DNA of 24,473 nt, from contig BFEA01000133.1 in NCBI GenBank assembly GCA_003427395.1, forward strand, positions 2,059,601 to 2,084,073, written 5' to 3'. The notes under the pieces were generated by a model, which saw only the letters and a program-made list of their open reading frames with translations, did no database searches and had not been told where the DNA came from. Position 1 is the first letter of the stretch, and each line of letters starts with the position of its first letter. The DNA comes from Chara braunii (Eukaryota > Streptophyta > Charophyceae > Charales > Characeae). The position numbers and the translations under genes are program-made. Positions 8,862 to 16,200 of the stretch are shown here, piece after piece.

Positions 8862-9002
8862 GTAGAAAGTGAAAACAAGTTCATTATTCTATGGCATAAT
8901 GTCACTTTGATAAGCTCCAGCAATTTTGAGGGTGAGTGTAAACCACTAGTACCTTTCCCATCCATCGCTATCGCTACCGTTCCACGACAGTCAGAAAAAA
9001 AT
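8862..9002. other. Spacer between MITE and 63-bp array
   Basis: Short spacer with no recognisable content. A plus-strand frame starting at 8907 runs on through the tandem repeat. Confidence 0.3.
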
Positions 9003-9175
9003 GAATCTAGCCTGGTCCAGGCAGTCCCATACATACACTCTCAATGGCAACAGTTGGTCAAGGATGAATCTAGCCTGGTCCATGCAGTCACATACATACA
9101 CTCTCAATGGCAACAGTTTGTCAAGGATGAATCTAGCCTGGTCCAGGCAGTTCCATACATACACTCTCAATGGCC
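9003..9175 (+). repeat. 63-bp tandem repeat, nearly three copies
   Basis: GAATCTAGCCTGGTCCA begins at 9003, 9066 and 9129, a period of exactly 63 bp. Copies differ by only a few substitutions. Because 63 is a multiple of three and the unit lacks stops, open frames exist on both strands; one plus frame would encode a 21-residue repeat containing SSLVQAVPYIHSQWQQ. Without splice sites, homology or codon evidence I regard this as a minisatellite first. Confidence 0.9.
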
Positions 9176-9460
9176 AATTTGTGTACAAGCACAACATTTG
9201 GAGGTAGTGGTGGCTTACACCAACAGTACTTTTCCCTGCTACTACCTACCGGTGCGCACACGCTTTGACCTTTTCGAGTCCGGGATCACTGACTGATTTC
9301 AACAAAAGGCCTCCCGAAGCAAAAATTGCGATCCCCAAAGATCACGGGGCAGTAACAGCCAACGGCGTTTTCTTTTTCCTCTTTTTTTTTTGTTGTTTCT
9401 TTTTTTGTTTGTCGAATTCTCCGATTCTGAAACACCTGATTTTTCTACTCACCCACTTCA

Positions 9461-9463
<3 letters not shown>

Positions 9464-9525
<62 letters not shown>
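9464..9525. repeat. (CT)n microsatellite
   Basis: About 62 bp of pure CT dinucleotide, preceded by T-rich DNA. A longer one lies at 23575-23658. Confidence 0.97.
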
Positions 9526-9527
<2 letters not shown>

Positions 9528-9604
9528 CGATGCTGACCGAACGATGGTTTGGCAGGAAGTGTTTTTTTTCTGACTGTTCATGGTCTAACCATCTTCCCCT
9601 GCGT

Positions 9605-9716
9605 AGAAAGCACGCTCATTATTCCTGTACATAGACTGAAAGTCGGTAAAGTAAAGCTACAGAAAGCATGGTCATTATTGCTGTACATAGACTGAAAGTC
9701 GGTAAAATACAGCTAC
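9605..9716 (+). repeat. ~56-bp direct duplication
   Basis: AGAAAGCACGCTCATTATTC ... and AGAAAGCATGGTCATTATTG ... are adjacent copies (9605-9660 and 9661-9716), sharing TGTACATAGACTGAAAGTCG. A diverged third copy lies at about 14840-14895 (TGTATCCAGACTGAAAGATG), so the unit is also dispersed. Confidence 0.8.
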
Positions 9717-10344
9717 AGTGGCCTTGCATTCTATTCAAGGGACAATGGTAGTAACAGATTTTGACACAGCTCACAACCCATAAATAGATTTAGATTTAAA
9801 TGTTTTGAATTAAAGGCAACCAACCGTCAGGTCAGGCGGCCAATATATAAGACGCTAACCCCACCCCCGCGTCCGGCGGGACGGGTGCTGGGGTGCCACA
9901 CGCGATTGCTTTTTTTAAACACCTGCGGGCCTGCGGCCCTTTTTTTTCGCCGTTGGGTCTTGCGGTCCTCTACGGCAGCGAAACCCCACTGCAAAAAGTT
10001 TGCATTTTCAGAATTTAGGGTTTGGAAAGCCACCGTTCAGCGGGGGTTGGGCGCGAGGACCAGGTGCAGTGCATCATCATGGCATTTTAGCCCGCTGTTA
10101 TCCACTGAAAAATGAATTATAAATTTAATATAAATTTATAAAACGAACACGTGTTCCAGTACCCAGACCCGCACATCATTTCACTTGCCGCGGTGAGTTC
10201 CATGCGCGAAAAAAGGGAGCTGCCTGCGTTTGCATTTTTCCAGCTAAGAATATTTGAGGACACCATCTCAAAAGAACGAGGGGTCATAAAATGAGTCCTC
10301 CTCTTTGCACGCACCAGAGTTTGAAAATTTTAACAAGGTCTCGG
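9717..10344. other. Unannotated stretch
   Basis: Contains an AT palindromic phrase (TATAAATTTA and TAAATTTATA, about 10118-10140). No gene or RNA recognised. Confidence 0.3.
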
Positions 10345-10369
10345 AAAAAAAAAAAAAAAAAAAAAAAAA
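10345..10369 (+). repeat. Poly(A) run, 25 nt
   Basis: A25 following AAGGTCTCGG. No element recognised next to it. Confidence 0.95.
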
Positions 10370-10603
10370 GTAACAAGACGTCCTTCATGGCAGAAAGAAG
10401 ATGTCAGTAACTTGGGGCGAGGGCCCACTAGCAAAGAGAATTGGATTCAGCTCATGAATCCGTACCTGTTTTCAGCAGAGATGCAGAAAAGCAGTGCGCT
10501 CGATCTTGTTTGTCTGCACCTCTCCCCATCCAAGTCTACATTCAGGCATACACTTAAAATTGTCTTTGCTAATGGGACCTTCCTTCCCCCCCCGGTGCCA
10601 AAA

Positions 10604-10780
10604 GAACGCAATTATGTACCCCTCCTGCTACAACATAAGGCCCACATTTTTTGGGGGGGTTGGAGCACCTGGATCCCGAAAAAAGTTTGTTCGTTAGAAT
10701 AGTGTTTTGGGGGAAGGGGGTGTGCGGGAAACGCAATTTGGGGGAACGCAATTATGTACCCCTCCTGCTACAAGATAAGG
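10604..10780 (+). repeat. 37-bp direct repeats 140 bp apart
   Basis: GAACGCAATTATGTACCCCT... (10604-10640) recurs at 10744-10780 with one substitution in 37 bp. The bases between are G-rich, including TTTTGGGGGGGTTGG and GGGGGAAGGGGGTG. It could be a local duplication or the ends of a short element. Confidence 0.85.
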
Positions 10781-10945
10781 ACAAAGTTATAACACCGAAC
10801 GAGGCCACGGCCCGTCTGCACAGCATGTGCGTGTTTGTGAGAGAGGGAGAGAGAGAGTCTCATAGACAAAAGGTTGAGCGCAACAGCTCAACACTAAAGT
10901 ATTGAGAAAGGGAGAAACATAATACAAACGAGTTGAAACTATACA

Positions 10946-11008
10946 GTTGAGGGAGGGAGGGAGGGAGTGGGGGGAGAGGGGGGGGAGGAGGGGGGAGGGG
11001 GGGGAAGG
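10946..11008 (+). other. G-quadruplex-prone polypurine tract
   Basis: GGGAGGGAGGGAGGGAG followed by further runs of 5-9 G. At least four G3+ runs with one-base loops satisfy the usual G-quadruplex pattern on the plus strand. Confidence 0.8.
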
Positions 11009-11103
11009 TGGTAGTTGGACGTAGGCCCTTCCCAAGTCACAAGAAAACCTCTTCATGTCATCTCCCCTGTGTCTTGTGTATTCGTTGAGTGCAGCTGCAC
11101 CTG

Positions 11104-11216
11104 GCTATAGTCTTCCCCCGAATACAACGCACGGTCATTATAGCTGAATTTGGCGTATCTTTCGGTCTAAATTCAGCTATAACGACCGTACATTGTATTC
11201 GGGGAAAGACTGTAGC
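11104..11216. mobile_element. 113-bp hairpin element (MITE-like), copy A
   Basis: Left arm 11104-11151 and right arm 11169-11216 are inverted copies of 48 bp with five differences, all transitions, around a 17-nt loop (11152-11168). The outer arm includes AGTCTTCCCCCGAATACAAC. Similar outer sequences (GTCTTGCCCCAAACACAAC, CTTCCGCCAAACACAAC) mark copies B and C at 20738-20855 and 23212-23314. In a minus-strand transcript four of the five differences would be G-U pairs. No clear target duplication seen. Confidence 0.75.
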
Positions 11217-11798
11217 ACATAGACATTTAGGTGGAATGCAGCATAGCAGCCAATTGAAGATGGCAGATTTTCCACACATGCAGAGAACTTCAAGTAAGTT
11301 GTGATAGCGGGGGGAAGGCAGCGGACTGCAAACCCCATTGAGGACGAGGGTGGAGCAGTCAATATGCCTTCAGTATTGTTTGCCCTTGTTTAGTTCCAGA
11401 GCAAAGAGCTCCCGGCAGTTGGGTCTCTTTTTTTTTTCCTTCGTTTTTTTCACTCGGGCCCGCTTGCCTGGCTTCTGTGGTCCGAACCATCGACCGAAAG
11501 GAAGGATGCAACGCAGAATTGGAGTAAAAAGTATGACTTTGTCCTTTGGCGGCGAAAGGGGGTGTGCGGGAGCGGTTGGAGTTGGGAGGTTGGGGGGGTG
11601 CTGCCTCCCTGTAGAGGTTTGCAACTTTGCTGTAAATGATGGATCAGTTTTTTACTTTCTTTTTTTTTTGAAGATGGATCAGTTTTACCTTTTCTTCTTG
11701 TGTCAAAATCGTTCCTTTTTTTTTTGTCCATGTACTTACAAAACGAGGGGCATGGGTGAATGAAATAGCAACCACTCCCCCCCTCCCCTCCCCTCCCC
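11217..11798. other. Unannotated stretch ending at adapter
   Basis: T-rich runs (11426-11450, 11662-11672, 11718-11729) and CT/CC-rich DNA before 11798. Open frames on both strands (up to 141 codons) are low-complexity Phe- or Lys-rich. A minus-strand frame even starts inside the adapter. No gene recognised. Confidence 0.35.
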
Positions 11799-11836
11799 CT
11801 GTCTCTTATACACATCTAGATGTGTATAAGAGACAG
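11799..11836. other. Nextera mate-pair junction adapter (assembly contaminant)
   Basis: CTGTCTCTTATACACATCT (11799-11817) is followed directly by its reverse complement AGATGTGTATAAGAGACAG (11818-11836). This back-to-back pair of Tn5 mosaic ends is the known circularisation junction of Nextera mate-pair libraries, not host DNA. Sequences to the left and right may come from different places in the genome. Confidence 0.97.
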
Positions 11837-11868
11837 AGGCTAACAAATTGAAGAGCATCGGACGTACG

Positions 11869-11905
<37 letters not shown>
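11869..11905 (+). repeat. Poly(A) run, 37 nt
   Basis: A37 between the adapter and the reverse transcriptase fragment. Same length as the runs at 5249 and 23007. On the reverse transcriptase's own strand it reads as T, so it is not that element's A tail. Confidence 0.95.
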
Positions 11906-11908
<3 letters not shown>

Positions 11909-11983
11909 AAGCGCCGCGGATAACCGCTCATCAAGAGCTCCCTTCTAACGACCAACACGGCCTGGTGCTGACCCCATGAGTCA

Positions 11984-12855
11984 CTAGAAAGTCTGAGAAC
12001 CCGGTCGAGGGTACTTACAATTGCCCCAATCTCGTGCTTTCTTGCACGACGAGTATGAAGTATAGTCCTGAAAACTTCCGAAAATCAGATCCCCCGATTC
12101 CCAAAGAGTGGACTCGTTTTTCACCAGACACACGGTTCGGTAAGTAATGCCGTGCCTAAACATGTCAATCCCTGTGAACGTCCAATGCCCACTTCCATCG
12201 ATCGTCAGTGCGCACCAGCCGGAGTACCTTCCCATAACACTCACAAAATTTTCCTAAAGGCTAAAACATCCTGCGCCCGCCTGATGCCAGCCCCCATAGT
12301 AACCGCAACAAAGATGGTAATGTCATCAACAATCCGAAAGCCACGGACGAGGCTACAACTAGCACCCAAACTGCGCAAGAAATTCCATTCAGCATAGGAG
12401 CAAAGAATACAGGCGATAGGACAAGTAGAAGACTTGCCCATGGGGACACCAATGACCTGCTGTAAAAGCTGCCCACCCGCGACTATAAAAGTAAAACTGA
12501 GGTCGAACTCCACCATACGCCGGATCGTCTCCAAAGACACAGAAAGGCACTCGTCTCTTGACCCACCAAAGGATAACCAGGCTTTCTTGCCACGCTTTGG
12601 CAATTTTACCCCCTTGCAACCCCGGTGACCGAAATACCGTAGAAGCCAATCAATCGCATCCAGGACGTCGGCGTGAGGCAAGGACACGAACATGTCCTCG
12701 ATGTCGAATGATGCAGATATTGCAGCACCGAAGCTAGTAATAGACCGAAAGGCTAAAGCACCTATCCATTCTACGTAATCCTGCCGGAAAATGAAAATCC
12801 ATGACAGATCGCAAATTGAAAGAAGAATACATCGGCAAAGAGAACAAGAGGCAGT
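11984..12855 (-). pseudogene. Reverse transcriptase fragment, Penelope-like type, frameshifted
   Basis: Two overlapping minus-strand frames together cover the palm and thumb of a reverse transcriptase. The first (12855-12241, opened by a stop at 12856-12858, no natural start) shows motif A as SFDIEDMFVSLPH (catalytic Asp at 12703-12705), VEFDLSFTF, motif B as QQVIGVPMGK (12433-12462) and motif C as FRIVDDITIFV (Asp-Asp at 12322-12327). It stops at 12241-12243. The second (12244-11984) continues one base out of frame with thumb-like residues GRYSGWCALTIDGSG, WTFTGIDMF and VVKN-like CLVKNES. The GVPMGK and VDD forms fit Penelope-like elements more than LTR or L1 types (from memory of family motifs). 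No GIY-YIG nuclease is visible, and the region upstream of motif A is lost or degraded. All three catalytic Asp are present, but the frameshift and truncations make it a relic unless the shift is an assembly error. Confidence 0.75.
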
Positions 12856-12875
12856 TCAGTGCTCTGGCCACCCCA

Positions 12876-12943
12876 CCGTGGGGAATTGAACACCTTCTGT
12901 GCAGTGTGTGTACCACTTACGTGCTCAACCAACTAAGCTAACG
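12876..12943 (-). pseudogene. tRNA-like sequence upstream of reverse transcriptase relic
   Basis: Minus strand: TAGCTTAGTTGG (A box, perfect to TRGYNNANNNG) in GTTAGCTTAGTTGGTTGAGC, and GTTCAATTC (B box, perfect to GWTCRANNC) at about 12883-12893. Spacing between the boxes (about 35 bp) is tRNA-like. An anticodon arm AAGTG-GTACACA-CACTG can be drawn, but the T stem pairs badly and there is no intact acceptor stem. It is a tRNA pseudogene or SINE head. It lies about 20 bp 5' of the reverse transcriptase frame on the same strand. Confidence 0.6.
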
Positions 12944-13175
12944 TGATATGAAATTAAATTTAATTAATAATTATGTGATCGATATCTGGTGCAATTCCAA
13001 ATTACTCCAAGGCTACCCTATCACCGATTCTGTGCTCTGTTTTCTTTTTCCTTTCTTCTTTCTTTAAAGCAGTAGCTGTGTTGCGTCGTGTTCGCATTTA
13101 GTGACCGAAGCCGAACGTTCACGACGGAACGCGAACCATTCTAACGTGCTTGCCGGACTGCAGACCTCTTGTTCC
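12944..13175. other. Unannotated spacer
   Basis: AT-rich start (AAATTAAATTTAATTAATAA) and a pyrimidine run TTTTCCTTTCTTCTTTCTTT. No gene or RNA recognised. Confidence 0.3.
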
Positions 13176-13183
13176 CTCTACAT
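13176..13183. repeat. 8-bp target-site duplication, left
   Basis: CTCTACAT, repeated exactly at 13454-13461 on the other side of the inverted-repeat element. Confidence 0.85.
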
Positions 13184-13453
13184 CTAGGCTACCGGCCGGG
13201 CCAGCCGGGTTACCTTGTTTTCCCGCGCGGCCCGGCCATGCAAGGACCAGGGAAGGCCCCAGCAAACAAAAACAGAAAACAAAACAAATCCAAAACATAC
13301 GAAAAAAAATTGTGTTATGCAGAAAAATAAACTAAACAACTTTTGCCTCAGGGTCACATCGAAATTCTTTACCAAAAAAAAAAAAAAAAGGTTTTTTGTT
13401 TTTGTTTTTTTCCCCGGTCGGGCAATTGGTCCCGGGGCACTCTGGTAGCCTAG
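13184..13453 (+). mobile_element. CTAGGCTACC inverted-repeat element (MITE), 270 bp, best copy
   Basis: Ends CTAGGCTACCGG and CTGGTAGCCTAG form an 11-12-bp terminal inverted repeat, and both flanks are CTCTACAT, an exact 8-bp duplication. Internal order: GGCCAGCCGGGTTACC, TTGTTTTCCCGCGCGGCCCG (remnant of the GC hairpin), CATGCAAGGACCAGGGAAGG, A-rich DNA, core TTATGCAGAAAAATAAACTA and TTTTGCCTCAGGGTCACATC, an A17 run, and CGGTCGGGCAATTGGTCCCG. It is non-coding, so it depends on a transposase elsewhere. hAT is the likeliest source given 8-bp duplications; P-type is an alternative. Confidence 0.9.
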
Positions 13454-13461
13454 CTCTACAT
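13454..13461. repeat. 8-bp target-site duplication, right
   Basis: CTCTACAT, identical to 13176-13183. Confidence 0.85.
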
Positions 13462-13899
13462 GTTATTCAGTACTGTCTGGTCTGTGGTCACATATACCTT
13501 TTTCCTTTTTTATTTTATTTTTTTACCGTAAAAGTTCCGAAAAACACGAAGCCCCTTCTATTCTGTGGGCCATCAGTCCGGTTGCTTATCACCGGCAATC
13601 ATGAGTTCCAGAAAGAGAAAAGTCTGCAGAAAAGGGGCACATATACTTTTTTTAGTCTTTTTTCCATCGCTGTTCTTTTCGTTTTTTTTTCCCCTCCTTT
13701 CTTTTCCATGCGAATCTTTTTTGTATCCTTCCAATTTTGACAGCTGCAATAACTATATTATTTTCTATAATCCTTTTCCATGATTTTCCATCCAATCTGA
13801 TATCATCCCATTCAACAAAATCTGTTGAGCTATACCTGTTCAATCTTATCCATATCCTCTCCTCTTTTTTTTTTTTTTTGGTTCATTAAACTTTTTTTT
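13462..13899. other. Unannotated T-rich stretch
   Basis: T-rich, low complexity (TTTTTCCTTTTTTATTTTAT, TTTTTTTTCCCCTCCTTTC), then TTCCATGATTTTCCATCCAA with a repeated TTTTCCAT word. No gene recognised. It ends in a T-run at the assembly gap. Confidence 0.4.
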
Positions 13900-14204
13900 N
13901 NNNNNNNNNNNNNNNNNNNNNNNNNNNNNNNNNNNNNNNNNNNNNNNNNNNNNNNNNNNNNNNNNNNNNNNNNNNNNNNNNNNNNNNNNNNNNNNNNNNN
14001 NNNNNNNNNNNNNNNNNNNNNNNNNNNNNNNNNNNNNNNNNNNNNNNNNNNNNNNNNNNNNNNNNNNNNNNNNNNNNNNNNNNNNNNNNNNNNNNNNNNN
14101 NNNNNNNNNNNNNNNNNNNNNNNNNNNNNNNNNNNNNNNNNNNNNNNNNNNNNNNNNNNNNNNNNNNNNNNNNNNNNNNNNNNNNNNNNNNNNNNNNNNN
14201 NNNN
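13900..14204. other. Assembly gap (305 N)
   Basis: Unsequenced bases. The gap is flanked by a T-run on the left and CC plus A27 on the right, so it probably failed on homopolymer or repeat sequence. Any frame crossing it is meaningless. Confidence 1.
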
Positions 14205-14206
14205 CC

Positions 14207-14233
14207 AAAAAAAAAAAAAAAAAAAAAAAAAAA
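14207..14233 (+). repeat. Poly(A) run, 27 nt
   Basis: A27 at the right edge of the gap. Confidence 0.95.
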
Positions 14234-14330
14234 GACAAGTCGACAACGCATTTGCCGAAAGCAGATACGGGGTTTTCACAAAAAAAGTCGGGAGACATCA
14301 CGCTGCATGCGATAAGGGGTTTCTGCAGAA

Positions 14331-14424
14331 ATGATTGTGTCCTAGTGAAGCATAAATTCCTCTACCCTCCCAAAATACCCTTCCAGACGCCCCCGGCAAT
14401 GGTTGTGTCCTAGTGAAGCATATT
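14331..14424 (+). repeat. Short direct repeat ATGRTTGTGTCCTAGTGAAG
   Basis: ATGATTGTGTCCTAGTGAAG at 14331 and ATGGTTGTGTCCTAGTGAAG at 14400, both followed by CATA: 24 bp with one change, 69 bp apart. Confidence 0.75.
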
Positions 14425-15060
14425 TTTTTTCGGTACGCTTTCATAAGGGATGCTGGCCTCAGTATGTGTTGCTCCCTACGAATATAGATTGGAGCTTTGT
14501 CCCTTTATTTAAGGAGGCCGGGGGGGGGGGGGAAGAGGGACCCTTCCAGATGTATGTTGATGTCAACAGTTACAGTGAGTGCACAATTTCGCATGCATAC
14601 AGCACCAAAATCAACCGCAGTTAAGTTAGTTCACACTTCAAAAAAACGGAACAAAAAAAATCAACCAGAGTTTTAGTGAGGAAACTGCAGAGCCGCAGTG
14701 GAACAAAAACATCCATGGCTTTACACCTTTTCTTCTTCTTTTTTCTTTTTTTTCCCTCTCTACGGCGATACAAGTGAGCAGTTCAAGCCAGCTCGGGCAC
14801 ATCATGAGGGTAATACCATGTTTACGTGAATAGACCGCCCTGACATTACTTCTGTATCCAGACTGAAAGATGACACAGATACATATAGCTTTAGTGACTG
14901 GATGTTCTCTTCGGGTAAAGTAAGGTAGTCAGCCTGCGCCCCCCTGCCCTTGGTGCCACAGTAGCACCAAGGGAAGGGGGGTCAGATAGCGCCCCAAATT
15001 AGGTCCTGTGCCAAGTCGGCCCGTCTTAGACCCCATTCTGACAGTGTCACAATCCGCTCC
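14425..15060. other. Unannotated stretch
   Basis: A G13 run at 14520-14532 and a diverged copy of the 9605-9716 unit at about 14840-14895. TGGTGCCACAGTAGCACCA at 14951-14969 is a short hairpin. No gene recognised. Confidence 0.35.
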
Positions 15061-15064
15061 CCGC

Positions 15065-15307
15065 CTTGGACGTAGTTCTGATGATGCCCAAATTGGGATC
15101 AGAACTGGGCAGTAGGCCCAAGACAAGAGTGCAATTGGGACAGCATCACAACTGATCCAAAACTGGGCCCAAGACAGGGGCCCAGTTGGGACAGCATCAG
15201 AACCGGGCCCAAGACAGGGGCCTGTCCCAATTGCACCCCTGTGTCTTGGGACCCATCTTGGACCCATTTCTGATGCTGTCCCAATTGGGCCCCTGTCTTC
15301 AGCCCAG
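15065..15307. repeat. Tandem array that folds back on itself (40-bp inverted arms)
   Basis: Direct copies of GGGCCCAAGACAGGGGCC... GTTGGGACAGCATCAGAAC begin at about 15115, 15165 and 15206, then switch orientation. 15163-15202 and 15268-15307 are inverted copies matching at 37 of 40 bases. The long minus-strand open frame over 14929-15393 (Gly/Pro/Leu repeats) is a by-product of the stop-poor repeat. Confidence 0.85.
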
Positions 15308-15439
15308 TCAATACAATTGATCACACTGACTAGAGAGAACTGGTGCCAACCTGTCCCAACATGGGAATATACCGCACGCAGCAAGCATGTCATTCATGTT
15401 GCGCATGCTGAAATTTGCACCTGGTACATATATGAAACC

Positions 15440-15775
15440 ATACACCACCATAGCATACCGGGTACAACATGCGTCCCACCATGGTCCCATCTGCACTGTT
15501 CCCGGTACAGAGGTAGATGCCAGGGTGGACCAGGTACATGATGTAGTGCACCGTGGTACAAGATGCAGCCCATCATGGTACCATCTGCACCATTCCTGGT
15601 ACACAGGTAAATACCAGGGTGTACCAGGTACACAATGAGGCTCGCCATGGTACCGTTCCTGGTACACAGGTATGTGCCACGGTGTACCGGGTACATAATG
15701 TGCCCCACCATCGTACCATCTGCACCATTCCTGGTACACAGATAGGTACCAGATGCATGATGCCCCCCACCCAAT
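15440..15775. repeat. GGTACC-rich minisatellite, ~63-95-bp units
   Basis: Four degenerate units built from CCATGGTACCATCTGCACC, TTCCTGGTACACAGGTA and GGGTGTACCAGGTACA, beginning at about 15477, 15572, 15645 and 15708. Unit length varies. Many words are palindromic (GGTACC, TGTACC/GGTACA). Minus-strand frames with repeated CTRNGADGTM or VYQEW peptides are repeat by-products. Confidence 0.85.
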
Positions 15776-16067
15776 ACTGTGTACCCTTAAGAGGTGCTAC
15801 TATTTTGTGGCCTGCGATTGCGACAGTGAGACCTGGTGACCACCTCACTCCGCCTACAATTCGTACTCCGGTAAAGTATTCTATTAAACTGCTTAAACCA
15901 CCAGTACTTCCCCGCCTCTTTTTCCCGAGGCTCGAAACGCCCTGTGCCCCAAAACAAACGAACCGACATGGGCATCCTTTCGGCCGCTGCAGCAACTGAC
16001 CCCCAAAAGTTGCAGCAAGTGTGTGGCCACATTGGAGAAAAATGGCTGGGAAACATACTCTGGTGGG
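15776..16067. other. Unannotated stretch
   Basis: Mixed-composition DNA with no element ends or recognisable gene. Open frames on both strands are shadows running out of the minisatellite. Confidence 0.3.
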
Positions 16068-16200
16068 CTAGACTACCAGCCGGGCGGCCCTGGTCCCCTT
16101 GTTTGCCCGGGTGGCCTGGCCGTGCAGCGACCAAAGAAGTTCCCAGCACACAACAACAACAACAACAACAACAACAAAAAAAAAAAAAAAAAAAAAAAAA
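16068..16200 (+). mobile_element. CTAGGCTACC-type MITE, left-end fragment
   Basis: CTAGACTACCAGCCGGGCGG, then CCCCTTGTTTGCCCGGGTGG and CCTGGCCGTGCAGCGACCAA, match the left 90 bp of the element at 13184. After (CAA)n and A25 (16176-16200) the similarity stops: core and right end are absent. It is either truncated or broken by misassembly at the A run. Confidence 0.7.

Noticed and set aside
7867-9175. CRISPR-like regular repeats
   Set aside because: Units are contiguous tandem repeats without unique spacers, and the DNA is eukaryotic.
11450-11815. 121-codon minus-strand frame starting MCIRDR
   Set aside because: The start lies in the mate-pair adapter; this peptide start is a well-known sign of adapter contamination.
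11905-11945. Hammerhead-ribozyme-like CTTGATGAGCGG on the minus strand near the Penelope-like relic
   Set aside because: Penelope-like elements can carry hammerheads, but here the core reads TTGATGA instead of CTGATGA and the required GAAA after stem II is absent.
13825-14334. Open frames of 121-169 codons across the assembly gap
   Set aside because: Most codons are N; they exist only because the gap has no stops.
14929-15774. Minus-strand frames of 126-154 codons with repeated peptides
   Set aside because: They lie wholly in tandem arrays whose units lack stops, and several frames are open at once.
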